Assembly: GCF_019655855.1 (NCBI RefSeq)
Contig: NZ_BPFX01000018.1
Location: 1 to 33,164, forward strand
Length of the DNA stretch: 33,164 nt
DNA from: Pseudomonas paralcaligenes
GTDB taxonomy: Bacteria; Pseudomonadota; Gammaproteobacteria; Pseudomonadales; Pseudomonadaceae
Reading direction: 5' to 3'
Each line of letters starts with the position of its first letter. Within the stretch, counting starts at the first letter, position 1. Below, one piece after another: positions 15,425-23,274 of the stretch. Position numbers and translations under genes: made by a program. The notes below the pieces were generated by a model that did not search any database, was not told the origin of the DNA, and saw only the letters and a program-made list of their open reading frames with translations.

Positions 15425-15991
15425 TCAGTCCAGCCGGTAGCGCTTGAGGTCGTCGGCGGTGAGTACCTTCATGCGCTGCGGCTCGATGGCCTGCATATCG
15501 GCGGCCAGGGCGGGCGCCACGCCCATGGCGCGCAGGTAGCCGGCCGGGTCGTAGGGCATGCCGACCCGGCGCGCCTGGGCGGATTCGCCCGCCGGGAAGT
15601 GCGGGCGGTGCAGGCCGACGTGGCCGCGCACGGTGCGCTTGCGGCCGGCGGCCAGCAGGTAGATGCAGCTGCCCTGGCACACGCCTGTGGAGGGCACCAG
15701 CGCCTCGAAGCCGGTTTCCCGCAGCAGGCGGCCCATGCGCATGGCCTCGGCGGCACTGCCGCCGATGCTGTCGAGCAGGACCACCTTGCGGGCGTACTTG
15801 CCCGGGTTGGCCTGCAACCCTTTGAACAGCGCCTCGTAGTCGCCGGGGGCGATCTCCTCGGAAATCTTGGCGATCAGGATCGGGCCGAGGGGCTTCTGCT
15901 CGGCGGCCTCGACCTCCACCCGGGCGAGGGCGGCGGTCGAGCACAGGGCACCGATGGCGAGAAGCAGGCTGCGGGCGAGGATGCGGCTCAT
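15425..15991 (-). CDS. Periplasmic ClpP/crotonase-fold-like protein
   Basis: A 188-residue exported protein with a signal peptide (MSRILARSLLLAIGALCSTAALA). The body resembles the ClpP-like periplasmic proteins of COG3904 type: VVLLDSIGGSAAEAMRMGRLLRE (about 70-92), then GVCQGSCIYLLAAGRKRTV and GHVGLHRPHF. The GGS block, a Ser in the CxxxC loop (Ser108) and His128 are candidates for oxyanion hole, nucleophile and base, but the loop reads C-Q-G-S-C rather than the C-x-S-x-C more often seen, so activity is uncertain. The start at 15991 begins the signal peptide; the ribosome binding site is weak. Convergent with the glycosyltransferase gene. Confidence 0.7.
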   Translation of the reverse strand: MSRILARSLLLAIGALCSTAALARVEVEAAEQKPLGPILIAKISEEIAPGDYEALFKGLQANPGKYARKVVLLDSIGGSAAEAMRMGRLLRETGFEALVPSTGVCQGSCIYLLAAGRKRTVRGHVGLHRPHFPAGESAQARRVGMPYDPAGYLRAMGVAPALAADMQAIEPQRMKVLTADDLKRYRLD

Positions 15992-16094
15992 GGGTCCACT
16001 ACTGCGGGGAAAGGACGCCGAAGATACCTGCACCGCGCGCCGAGCGCACCTGTCCCAAGTGGAGCACGGGCATTGCGCCCGTGCCGGCTGCGGC

Positions 16095-16799
16095 TCAGCC
16101 GCGTTGCGGGATGGCCAGGCCGCGTTGCACTGCCGGGCGGGCGAGGAAGGCGTCGAGCACGCGGCGGACGTTGGCGAAGCGCTCGAACTCCACCAGCTCG
16201 CCGGCTTCGTAGAAGCCGATCAGGTTGCGCACCCAGGGGAAGGTGGCGATGTCGGCGATGCTGTAGTCGTCGCCCATGATCCAGTCGCGGCCCTGCAGGT
16301 GCTTGTCCAGCACGCCGAGCAGGCGCGCGGACTCGGCCACGTAGCGGTCGCGCGGGCGCTTGTCCTCGTAGTCCTTGCCGGCGAATTTGTGGAAGAAGCC
16401 GAGCTGGCCGAACATCGGGCCGATGCCGCCCATCTGGAACATCAGCCACTGGATGCACTGGTAGCGCGCGGCCGGGTCGCGGGGCAGCAGCTGGCCGGTC
16501 TTCTCGGCGAGGTAGATGAGGATGGCGCCGGACTCGAACAGTGGCAGCGGCTCGCCGTTCGGCCCGTCCGGGTCGAGGATGGCGGGAATCTTGTTGTTCG
16601 GGTTGAGCGAGAGGAATTCGGGGCTGAGCTGGTCGTTGGTGTCGAAGCTGACCAGGTGCGGCTCGTAGGCCAGGCCGGTCTCTTCCAGCATGATCGACAC
16701 CTTGACGCCATTGGGCGTGGGCAGCGAGTAGAGCTGCAGGTGGTCGGGCCGGGTGGCGGGCCATTTGCCCGTGATGGGGAAGGCGGAAAGGTCTGGCAT
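16095..16799 (-). CDS. Glutathione S-transferase family protein, Nu class (YghU/YfcG-like)
   Basis: A 234-residue soluble enzyme. The thioredoxin-like N-terminal half contains LYSLPTPNGVKVSIMLEETGL, NPNNKIPAILDPDGP and LFESGAILIYLAEKTG, the last being the glutathione-binding ES segment. The helical C-terminal half has WLMFQMGGIGPMFGQ and YSIADIATFPWV. The TPNG and NPNNKIPAI phrases are typical of the bacterial Nu class, whose E. coli members YfcG and YghU have disulfide reductase and peroxidase activity. The start at 16799 has GGAG six bases upstream. Divergent from the HIT gene, about 125 bases apart. Confidence 0.92.
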   Translation of the reverse strand: MPDLSAFPITGKWPATRPDHLQLYSLPTPNGVKVSIMLEETGLAYEPHLVSFDTNDQLSPEFLSLNPNNKIPAILDPDGPNGEPLPLFESGAILIYLAEKTGQLLPRDPAARYQCIQWLMFQMGGIGPMFGQLGFFHKFAGKDYEDKRPRDRYVAESARLLGVLDKHLQGRDWIMGDDYSIADIATFPWVRNLIGFYEAGELVEFERFANVRRVLDAFLARPAVQRGLAIPQRG

Positions 16800-16925
16800 G
16801 GGCGCTCCGGGGATTTGGCGAAGTGGTCAGGATAGCCGGCCGCCCGTGCGGGCGACATCCTTACGTGACAGGCCGGAAGCCGGTATGGTTCGCCCTTGTC
16901 GTTCCACTCGGTCACGGAGAACCCC

Positions 16926-17360
16926 ATGAGCCTGCAAGGCACCTACGACGCCCAGAACATCTTCGCCAAGATCATTCGCGGCGAGGCTCCCTGCTACAAG
17001 CTGTACGAAGACGACGACGTGCTCGCCTTCCTCGACCTGTTCCCCCAGTCCTACGGCCATTGCCTGGTGATTCCGAAGAACGCCCCGGCGCGCAACATCC
17101 TGGAGATCGACGATGCCAACCTGGCCAAGGTGATGGCCGTGGTGCGCAAGCTGACCCAGGCGGTGGTGGACGAGCTGGAGCCGGCCGGTGTGCAGGTGGC
17201 GCAGTTCAACGGCGCGCCGGCGGGGCAGACGGTGTTCCACATCCATGTGCATATCGTGCCGCGCTACGAGGGCGACAAACTCGGCATCCACGCCACCCAC
17301 CAGGCCGACCCGGCCGAACTGGAGAAGCTGCAGGCGCGTCTGGTCAAGCGTCTCGCATAA
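16926..17360 (+). CDS. HIT family nucleotide hydrolase/transferase
   Basis: A 144-residue cytoplasmic protein of the histidine triad superfamily, acting on nucleotide phosphoramidates or dinucleoside polyphosphates. The HIT motif FHIHVHIVPR (His105, 107, 109) carries the catalytic histidines. The N-terminal FAKIIRGEAPCYKLYEDDDVLAFLDLFPQSYGHCLVIPK segment is the standard nucleotide-binding part. The start at 16926 has GGAGA upstream and the family-typical N-terminus; the frame opens 10 codons earlier without support. A strong palindrome begins at the base after its TAA stop. Confidence 0.93.
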   Translation: MSLQGTYDAQNIFAKIIRGEAPCYKLYEDDDVLAFLDLFPQSYGHCLVIPKNAPARNILEIDDANLAKVMAVVRKLTQAVVDELEPAGVQVAQFNGAPAGQTVFHIHVHIVPRYEGDKLGIHATHQADPAELEKLQARLVKRLA

Positions 17361-17414
17361 CGTAGGGCGGGTGAAACCCGCGTTGCACGGCTCGCGGGTT
17401 GCACCCGCCCTACG
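17361..17414. repeat. Intergenic palindrome, GTAGGGCGGGT type, probable bidirectional transcript end
   Basis: Arms of 22 bp (17361-17382 and 17393-17414) match at 21 positions around a 10-base loop. It starts directly after the HIT stop and ends 11 bases before the stop of the convergent isochorismatase gene. It has the same placement as the unrelated palindrome at 10727-10782. No T-tract. Confidence 0.8.
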
Positions 17415-17425
17415 CACGGCTGCGT

Positions 17426-18052
17426 TCAGCGATTGGCGATGGCGCGCTGGTTGGACAGGTAGATGTTGTCCGGCTGGGGCGCTTCGCCGCTGTGCAGCGC
17501 CTCGATCCAGTCGTCGGTGCCGAGCACGGCGGCGAAGCCCGTGTGCATCACCACGGTGAACACGCGGTGGATTTCCTCGGCGGTGGCCGAGCCCATCGCG
17601 TTGCGATAGGGCGGCGCGCCGGTGGCGTCGTGCAGCAGCTCCACCTGCCAGCCCTCGTGATGGGCCTGGCGCACGGTGGAGTCGTCGCAGTGATGGATCA
17701 TGTAGCCGACCACGCTGAGGGTGTCGATCCCGCGCTGTTTCAGGTAGTCGGCCAGGTCGGTGCCGGCGAAGCAGCTGGCCATCGCCTTCTGGATGAAGTG
17801 GTCGCGCGGGCGCTGCGCCACCTGCGGGTGCAGCTCGGCGGCCTGGCTGTCGCGGGCGAAGATCGGCGAGTCCTCGGGCGCCAGGTGCTGGACCACGATG
17901 ACCGGGATGCCGGCCGCGCTGGCGGCGTCCATGGCGCGGACGACGTTGGCCAGGGAACGGTCGATGGGCGGGTGCTCGATGCGCAGGTTGCCGGTGACGT
18001 ATTCGTTCTGCACGTCGATGACGATCAGGGCGCGCTTGGGTGGCTGGTTCAT
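17426..18052 (-). CDS. Isochorismatase family cysteine hydrolase
   Basis: A 208-residue hydrolase of the isochorismatase/nicotinamidase fold. The catalytic triad is visible: Asp13 in ALIVIDVQNEY, Lys89 in FIQKAMASCF, and Cys122 in GYMIHHCDDSTVRQA. The residues around the cysteine depart from the nicotinamidase pattern, so the substrate (amide, isochorismate or other) is unknown. The start at 18052 has GAGGAG seven bases upstream. It diverges from the FtrA-like regulator with 119 bases between, which suggests that protein controls it. Confidence 0.9.
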   Translation of the reverse strand: MNQPPKRALIVIDVQNEYVTGNLRIEHPPIDRSLANVVRAMDAASAAGIPVIVVQHLAPEDSPIFARDSQAAELHPQVAQRPRDHFIQKAMASCFAGTDLADYLKQRGIDTLSVVGYMIHHCDDSTVRQAHHEGWQVELLHDATGAPPYRNAMGSATAEEIHRVFTVVMHTGFAAVLGTDDWIEALHSGEAPQPDNIYLSNQRAIANR

Positions 18053-18171
18053 GGCGGGGCTCCTCGTAGGGGTTGTGGTGGAGCCCATTGTTTGTTCGCG
18101 GTCCTTCCAGTCGTGAGTGGCCCACAAGCCAGGTTGCGTTAATATCGGGCCAAACGGCCTGGAGTTTCCGC

Positions 18172-19122
18172 ATGCCTGCCCACCGCATCGCCGTGGTCGC
18201 CTTCGACCGCATCACGCCTTTTCACCTGTCCGTGCCCTGCCTGGTGTTCGGCGAGCTGGGGCCGGGTCCCGAGTTCTACGAGCTGCGCGTGTGCGCGGAG
18301 CGGGCCGGTTCGCTGAGCACCACGGCCGGCTTCGGCCTGCGCGTGGAGCACGGCCTGGAGACGCTGGCCTGGGCGGACACGGTGATCGTGCCGAGCTGGC
18401 ACGACGATCCGCAGGAGCGGCCGCCGCAGGCGTTGCTGGACGCGCTGGTGGCGGCCCACGGACGCGGTGCGCGGCTGGTCGGTCTGTGCCTGGGTGCCTA
18501 CGTACTGGCCGAGGCGGGCCTGCTCGACGGTCGGCGCGCCACCACCCACTGGGCCTGGGCTCGGGACTTCGCGAAGCGCTTCCCGAAGGTGACGGTGGAC
18601 GCCGACGTGCTCTACCTGGACGACGCCGGCCTGCTTACCTCGGCCGGCACGGCCGCCGGCATCGACTGCTGCCTGCACCTGCTGCGTCAACAGCACGGCG
18701 CCGAGGTGGCCAACCGGGTGGCCCGGCGCCTGGTGGTGCCGCCCCATCGACAGGGCGGCCAGGCCCAGTTCATCGAGCAGCCGCTGCCGGCCACTTCCCG
18801 CGACGACCGCCTGGCGGGCCTGCTGGACTGGGTACGTGCCCACCTCGACCTGCCGCACAGCCTGGACAGCCTGGCCGAGCGCGCCCTGATGAGCCGGCGC
18901 ACCTTCACCCGGCGCTTCCGCCAGCTCACCGGCGCCACGGTGGGCGACTGGCTGCTGGCGGAGCGGCTCGCGCTGTGCCAGCGCCTGCTGGAAGGCACCG
19001 AGCAGAGCGTGGAGGCGATCGCCACCCTGGCCGGGTTCGGCTCGCCGGTGTCGCTGCGCCACCACTTCGGCCGCGCCTTCGGTGTATCGCCGAGTGCCTG
19101 GCGGCAGACCTTCCGCGGGTAG
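18172..19122 (+). CDS. GlxA/FtrA family regulator (DJ-1 type domain plus AraC HTH)
   Basis: A 316-residue transcriptional regulator. The N-terminal DJ-1/PfpI-like domain (about 5-185) includes VGLCLGAYVLAEAGLLDGRRATTHW with Cys107 at the nucleophile-elbow position; in this family the domain senses ligand rather than acting as an enzyme. The C-terminal AraC-type DNA-binding region is at about 220-313 (LAERALMSRRTFTRRFRQLTGATVGDWL and IATLAGFGSPVSLRHHFGRAFGVSPSAWR). The start at 18172 has GGAG eight bases upstream. Divergent partner of the isochorismatase gene, its likely target. Confidence 0.92.
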   Translation: MPAHRIAVVAFDRITPFHLSVPCLVFGELGPGPEFYELRVCAERAGSLSTTAGFGLRVEHGLETLAWADTVIVPSWHDDPQERPPQALLDALVAAHGRGARLVGLCLGAYVLAEAGLLDGRRATTHWAWARDFAKRFPKVTVDADVLYLDDAGLLTSAGTAAGIDCCLHLLRQQHGAEVANRVARRLVVPPHRQGGQAQFIEQPLPATSRDDRLAGLLDWVRAHLDLPHSLDSLAERALMSRRTFTRRFRQLTGATVGDWLLAERLALCQRLLEGTEQSVEAIATLAGFGSPVSLRHHFGRAFGVSPSAWRQTFRG

Positions 19123-19174
19123 ACGCGGCGCTCCCCGGGCAACAGCGCTACGTGTTGGTGGCGCAATCCTGCAT

Positions 19175-19239
19175 TTGTGGGAGCGGCTGGGCGGCATGCC
19201 GATTGGCCGCGAAATTCGCGGATGAATCCGCTCCCACAA
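19175..19239. repeat. REP element
   Basis: Arms TTGTGGGAGCGG (19175-19186) and CCGCTCCCACAA (19228-19239) flank a centre with GGCCGCGAAATTCGCGG. The following bases (CAACAACT, GTGGACA, then AAAAAGAAGCC) parallel those after the REP at 1-40. It lies between the FtrA-like gene and the small secreted-protein gene and may act as a transcript end. Confidence 0.88.
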
Positions 19240-19317
19240 GGTGTGCAACAACTGACGTGGACAGAGCCAAAAAGAAGCCAGGCCCAGAACGGACCCGGCG
19301 GGGAGTGAAACACAGGA

Positions 19318-19662
19318 TCAGTGGCAGGTCAGCTTGGCGTCGGTGCCCGTGCCCGAGGCGCGGCTGTCGACCCGCAGGGTCGCGCTTTCGCCGGGCTCCA
19401 GGTTGACCTTCTGGATCTGCACCTCGGTGGCGGTGGGGCCGGGGTCGACCTTGCATTCCACGCTGCGGGTGTCGTGGTTGGTCAGCTTGACCACCAGGGT
19501 GGCATTGCCGGTGACCGGGCCGGAGCCGGTGTTGTCCTGGGCCGTGATCGGGCTGGTGCTGGTTTCCACCTTCAGGCCGTTGAGTTCTTCGGCCAGTTCC
19601 GGGGCGGCCATGGCCAGCAGGGGCAGGGAAGCGGCGAGGCCGCAGAGCAGCGATCTGTTCAT
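19318..19662 (-). CDS. Small secreted protein of unknown function
   Basis: A 114-residue protein with a signal peptide (MNRSLLCGLAASLPLLAMAAPE, cleavage likely after AMA). The mature part is a predicted beta-rich domain (TLVVKLTNHDTRSVECKVDPG, then VQIQKVNLEPGESATLRVDSRASGTGTDAKLTCH) with two cysteines that could form one disulfide. Similar small exported proteins are common in Pseudomonas; I do not recognise a characterised family. The start at 19662 has GAGGAG six bases upstream. Divergent from the lipoprotein gene. Confidence 0.8.
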   Translation of the reverse strand: MNRSLLCGLAASLPLLAMAAPELAEELNGLKVETSTSPITAQDNTGSGPVTGNATLVVKLTNHDTRSVECKVDPGPTATEVQIQKVNLEPGESATLRVDSRASGTGTDAKLTCH

Positions 19663-19808
19663 GTCGAACTCCTCTAGGAATCACTGATCTGTAGAGACCT
19701 GTGCCCGGCGCGAGGTTCAGGATTTTCGCCCAGGGGCCGAGGCCCCTTGAGGCAAAGCGTTCCAGCGCCAATACTGCTCCGACCCCACGATGCCCAAGGA
19801 GGGCTTCC

Positions 19809-20246
19809 ATGCGCCAGTTCCTCGCCGTTGTACCCCTGGTTCTGCTGGTAGGTTGTTCTTCGTTCCGCCCCGACGCGGAAAACATCAAGCCCGTGCCCGA
19901 AGACCGCCTGCTGGCCTACCAGGACGAGTACGCCAACGGCGGCCGCCTGGTGGTGAACCGTGACATGGGCCTGATGGGCGGCGGCTGCTACGTGGCCATC
20001 GAGGTGGACCGCAAGCTGGCCGCGCGCATCGGCATGGCCGAGGTGGCCAGCTTCCAGGTACCCGCCGGCACCCGCGTGCTGGGCCTGAAGATCGACCCGC
20101 TGGACGACACCCTCTGCGGCATGGGCCGCCTGCACAAGGAGATCGCGGTGAAGGTCGAGTCGGGCAGCACCCAGTACTTCCACGTCGTCAGCGAGAACCG
20201 TGGCGGCTTCGACATCCGCCCGGACGAGAATCCGCCCCAGCCATGA
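19809..20246 (+). CDS. Predicted lipoprotein
   Basis: A 145-residue protein with a type II signal peptide. The lipobox LVGC-SS puts the lipidated cysteine at residue 16 (MRQFLAVVPLVLLVGCSS). The mature part (GGGCYVAIEVDRKLAARIGMAEVASFQVPAGTRVLGLK...) resembles small beta-sandwich lipoproteins that carry a short exposed loop. Function unknown. The start at 19809 has a strong AAGGAGGG six bases upstream; the frame is open to 19701 but without support. Its last codons overlap the ATG of the next gene by four bases (ATGA), so the two are likely co-translated. Confidence 0.85.
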   Translation: MRQFLAVVPLVLLVGCSSFRPDAENIKPVPEDRLLAYQDEYANGGRLVVNRDMGLMGGGCYVAIEVDRKLAARIGMAEVASFQVPAGTRVLGLKIDPLDDTLCGMGRLHKEIAVKVESGSTQYFHVVSENRGGFDIRPDENPPQP

Positions 20247-20539
20247 TCCGCCGTACGGCCCTCGCCATCCTCTCGCTGCTCGTCCTGCCCGCGCTGGCGG
20301 CCGACTGGCCGCCGGGCCTGCGCGAGGTCTTCCGCGAGGGCTGCCTGGACAGCGCCGGCGAGGCCCTGGGCCGCGAGCCCGCGTCGCGCTACTGCGACTG
20401 CACGGTGGCCCGCATTGAGCGGGATTTCTCCGCCGAGGACTTCGCCGGTTTGCAGCAGGCGGAGCTGCCGGCGCCGCTGATGGAGCGGTTGCAATGGGTG
20501 TCCGGGCAGTGCCTGGGCGAACTGCAGGGGCAGGGCTGA
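20243..20539 (+). CDS. Small exported cysteine-containing protein
   Basis: A 98-residue protein with a signal peptide (MIRRTALAILSLLVLPALAADWPP, cleavage after ALA). The mature part has four cysteines (GCLDSAGEAL, YCDCTV, QCLGEL) in a C...CxC...C pattern consistent with disulfides in the periplasm. It is largely helical by composition. No known domain was recognised. The ATG overlaps the stop of the lipoprotein gene (ATGA), so both probably form a two-gene envelope operon. Confidence 0.8.
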   Translation: MIRRTALAILSLLVLPALAADWPPGLREVFREGCLDSAGEALGREPASRYCDCTVARIERDFSAEDFAGLQQAELPAPLMERLQWVSGQCLGELQGQG

Positions 20540-20561
20540 CCGGGCTCCCTGGCGCGCACGG

Positions 20562-21281
20562 CTAGCGGTAACGGTCGAGGATCGCCTCGAACTCGCCATC
20601 CTGTTTCATCCGTACCAGCGCACGCAGCAACTGCATGGTCGGCACGTCGCCTTCGTCGCGCACCATGCACGCCATCGGGTCGCTGGCGATCTCCTCGAAC
20701 ACCTTGAGCCGGCGCTCCGGCGGCCGCTGGCGGTTGTGCCAGTCCAGCGCCAGCTGGTTGCTGACCGCGTAGCGGTAGCGCCCGGCGTCCAGCTTCTCCA
20801 GCGCCAGTTCCTGGGTGCGGGCGTCGTCGCGCCGCAGGCTGCCGTCGGCGAACAGGGGTTGCAGGCGCGGGTAGGAGAAGCCCAGCACCGTGCCGATGGT
20901 CTCGCCGTCCCGGCCGGGCGGCTCGGTTTCGTCCGCGCGGCCGACGATCAGGTCGCGTTGCTGCATGAACGGCACGCTCCACACATATTGATGGTGGCTG
21001 CCCTCCACCCAGTCGGGGCTGACATAGCAGCGTACGTCGATCTCGCCGCGCGCCATCATCTGCTGCACGCGCATCCGCGGCAGCACCAGGAGTTCGGCGC
21101 GCCGCTGGAGCTTCTGCGCCAGGCGCGTCTGCAGGTCGAAGAGAATGCCGCCGACGGCGCGGCCCTGCTCGTAACGCGTCAGCGGCATGGTCGAACTCTC
21201 GGTCACCGCGAAACGGATCGGTCGTTGCTCGGCGAAGGCGCCCGCGCACAGCAGAAACGGCAGGGCGAGTAGCAGGCGCAT
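20562..21281 (-). CDS. Periplasmic solute-binding protein, amino-acid type (SBP_bac_3-like)
   Basis: A 239-residue exported protein with a signal peptide (MRLLLALPFLLCAGAFA). The body (RPIRFAVTESSTMPLTRYEQGRAVGGILFDLQTRLAQKL, then MMARGEIDVRCYVSPDWVEG and the WSVPFMQQRDLIVGR strand) follows the two-lobed layout of family 3 solute-binding proteins. No permease or ATPase gene is adjacent, so it may be an orphan binding protein or a sensor partner; the ligand is unknown. The start at 21281 begins the signal peptide; the ribosome binding site is weak. Convergent with the small cysteine protein gene. Confidence 0.83.
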   Translation of the reverse strand: MRLLLALPFLLCAGAFAEQRPIRFAVTESSTMPLTRYEQGRAVGGILFDLQTRLAQKLQRRAELLVLPRMRVQQMMARGEIDVRCYVSPDWVEGSHHQYVWSVPFMQQRDLIVGRADETEPPGRDGETIGTVLGFSYPRLQPLFADGSLRRDDARTQELALEKLDAGRYRYAVSNQLALDWHNRQRPPERRLKVFEEIASDPMACMVRDEGDVPTMQLLRALVRMKQDGEFEAILDRYR

Positions 21282-21367
21282 GCGGTCACCGGAGAGGCAG
21301 GAGGAAGACGGGAAACGGCGGGGCCACAGCTTAATCGCAAATGGCCGGATGCGCGCCCGACGCGCGT

Positions 21368-22282
21368 TCAGGCCCGCCACAGCGGGTCGCTGCCCATCAC
21401 CTCGCCGGCCCAGTCGGCGAAGGCACGCACTCTGGCCGACAGGCGCCGGGAGTAAGGGTAGACCAGGCTCATCGGCATGCTCTCCAGGCGCCACTGCGGC
21501 AGCATTTCCACCAGCCGGCCCTCGGCCAGCGGCCGGCGCGCCTCCACGGCTGGCACCGCGACGAACCCCAGGCCGGCCTCCGCGGCGGCGATGTAGGCGC
21601 CGCCGCTATTGAAGCGCATGGTCGGTTCCTGATCGATGACGAAGCGTTCGTCGTCACGCTGCAGCACATTGGTCTTCTGTCGGCCGCTGGCGGGGAAGAC
21701 GAAGGCCAGGAAATCCAGGGCTCGCAGGTCGCGCGGATGATGCAGCGCCGGGTGCCTGGCCAGGTAGCCGGGTGTGGCGCACAGGGTGAAGCGCATTTGG
21801 CCGATGCTCTTGCACACCAGGTCCGGCGTGCTGACAGTGCCGCCGCGGATCGCGCAGTCGATGCCTTCCTGTACCAGGTCGACGACGCGCTCGCCACAGC
21901 CCACGTCCAGGTGGATCAGGGGATGGCGGGCGATGAAGTCGGGCAGGGCGGGGATGATCAGGAAGCGGCCGACCGGCGACGGCATCTCGATCCTCACTCG
22001 CCCGCGGGCCAGCCCTAGGCTCTGCGAGACGTCGCTCTCCAGTTCGTCGAGGTCATCCAGCAACGCGCGGGAGCGTTCGTAGTAGGCGCTACCATCGGTG
22101 GTCGGCGAGACGCGGCGGGTGGTGCGATGCAGCAGGCGCACGCCCAGGTGAGCTTCCAGCGCCGCCACCTGGCCGGACACGGTGGTCTTGGCCAGGCCGA
22201 GGCTGTCCGCCGCGCGGGTGAAGCTGCCCAGCTCGACGATGCGGCAGAAGGCGCGCATCGCCTCGAGGCGGTCGAAGGCCAC
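21368..22282 (-). CDS. LysR family transcriptional regulator
   Basis: A 304-residue regulator. The N-terminal winged helix-turn-helix (MRAFCRIVELGSFTRAADSLGLAKTTVSGQVAALEAHLGVRLLHRTTRRVSPT, about 9-61) is followed by the LysR effector-binding domain. It is of the type often paired with a divergent oxidoreductase or peroxidase-like gene. The start is a GTG at 22282 with GGAG nine bases upstream. Only 113 bases separate it from the divergent AhpD-like gene, its probable target. Confidence 0.93.
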   Translation of the reverse strand: MAFDRLEAMRAFCRIVELGSFTRAADSLGLAKTTVSGQVAALEAHLGVRLLHRTTRRVSPTTDGSAYYERSRALLDDLDELESDVSQSLGLARGRVRIEMPSPVGRFLIIPALPDFIARHPLIHLDVGCGERVVDLVQEGIDCAIRGGTVSTPDLVCKSIGQMRFTLCATPGYLARHPALHHPRDLRALDFLAFVFPASGRQKTNVLQRDDERFVIDQEPTMRFNSGGAYIAAAEAGLGFVAVPAVEARRPLAEGRLVEMLPQWRLESMPMSLVYPYSRRLSARVRAFADWAGEVMGSDPLWRA

Positions 22283-22321
22283 TGTGCGTCTCTCCGTACA
22301 ACGTTTGCGTTGGTGGACAAT

Positions 22322-22343
22322 TTATCCGCTTGAAGGCGGGTAA
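22322..22343. promoter_or_regulatory. Candidate LysR-type operator
   Basis: TTATCCGC (22322-22329) and GCGGGTAA (22336-22343) form an inverted repeat matching at 7 of 8 positions around a 6-base centre. It lies in the middle of the 113-bp region between the divergent LysR and AhpD-like genes. LysR proteins usually bind such interrupted dyads. Confidence 0.45.
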
Positions 22344-22395
22344 TACAGTGGCGCCGAACCCCGGCGCGGTGCCGGGCGCCTTCGGAGCAGCCGCC

Positions 22396-22842
22396 ATGAT
22401 GACCAGCCAACGCAACCACTATCACCAGACCGCGCCGCACGTGTTCCAGGCCGTCTACACCCTGGAGAAGACCCAGAGCGGCTTCTCCCTGGAAGCCCCG
22501 CTGCGCGAGCTGGTGAAGGTCCGCGCCTCGCAGCTCAACGGCTGTGCCCTGTGCCTGGACATGCACAGCGCCGCCGCCCTGCAGGCCGGCGAATCTGCCC
22601 GCCGCCTTCTGGCCCTGGGAGCCTGGGAGGACGCGCCGTTCTTCACCCAGCGCGAGCGCGCCGCCCTGCTGTGGACCGACACCCTGACCCTGCTGCACGA
22701 GCGCCACGCGCCGGACGCGATCCACGACGAGGTGGCCGCGCAGTTCAGTCAGGCCGAGATGGCCGAGCTGACCCTGGCCGTCGCTACCATCAACGTGTGG
22801 AACCGCTTCGGCGTCGGCTTTGCCATGCAGCCGGAGCAGTGA
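22396..22842 (+). CDS. Carboxymuconolactone decarboxylase / AhpD-like protein
   Basis: A 148-residue all-helical protein of the CMD/AhpD family. The redox motif NGCALCLDMHS supplies the CxxC and following His used by alkylhydroperoxidase-type members. The start at 22396 has GGAG about eight bases upstream, and a second ATG follows immediately at 22399. Peroxide or electrophile defence is the usual role of this subgroup, but the substrate here is not known. Expression is probably controlled by the divergent LysR regulator. A 139-bp mobile remnant lies just past its stop. Confidence 0.9.
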   Translation: MMTSQRNHYHQTAPHVFQAVYTLEKTQSGFSLEAPLRELVKVRASQLNGCALCLDMHSAAALQAGESARRLLALGAWEDAPFFTQRERAALLWTDTLTLLHERHAPDAIHDEVAAQFSQAEMAELTLAVATINVWNRFGVGFAMQPEQ

Positions 22843-22846
22843 GCGC

Positions 22847-22991
22847 TTAGAACCTGTTCAAAGTCTCGCGAGCTAGCGCTATGCAAGGCAAAAACAGGCG
22901 AGGAAGCGGAGTTTACTGGTGTAAATGAGCATTCCGAGCCTGTTTTTAACGCAGCAGAGCCGACGCACAGCGGATTTTGAACAGGTTCTTA
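22847..22991. mobile_element. MITE-like element with GAACCTGTTCAAA ends and TTA flanks
   Basis: The 139-bp unit 22850-22988 begins GAACCTGTTCAAA and ends TTTGAACAGGTTC, perfect 13-bp inverted ends. It is flanked on both sides by TTA (22847-22849 and 22989-22991), a likely 3-bp target duplication. It encodes no protein. A short TNA-type duplication fits movement by an IS5-type transposase, but that is inference. The right TTA forms the TAA stop of the truncated LysE gene. Confidence 0.7.
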
Positions 22992-23262
22992 GCGCGTCAG
23001 CGGCAACGCCACACCCATCGCGGCGAACAGCCCGCCGCAGCAGCGGTTGAAGCCGCGCCCGGCGCGTTCCAGCCAAGGGCGGGTGCGCTGGGCGGTGCGG
23101 GCCAGCAGGTATTCCACCAGCCCCTCGACCAGGGCGAAGGTCGCCGCCATCACCACGAACTGCAGCCACAGGCTGCGCGCCGGGTCGAGGAACTGGGGCA
23201 GGAAGGCGCCGTAGAACAGGATCACCTTGGGATTGGAGATGGCCGACAGCAGGCCCTGGAGC
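22989..23262 (-). pseudogene. LysE/RhtB exporter, 5' truncated
   Basis: About 90 codons of the C-terminal half of a LysE family exporter remain: QGLLSAISNPKVILFYGAFLPQFLDP is the family's mid-protein NPK segment, followed by two hydrophobic segments. The N-terminal roughly 110 residues, including the PGP motif, are missing. Upstream the sequence changes into the tail of a decayed transposase at about 23258-23275. The readable TTG at 23270 has no support as a real start. The intact paralogue at 10798-11397 shows what is lost. Confidence 0.82.
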
Positions 23263-23274
23263 ACTGGCAAAAAG

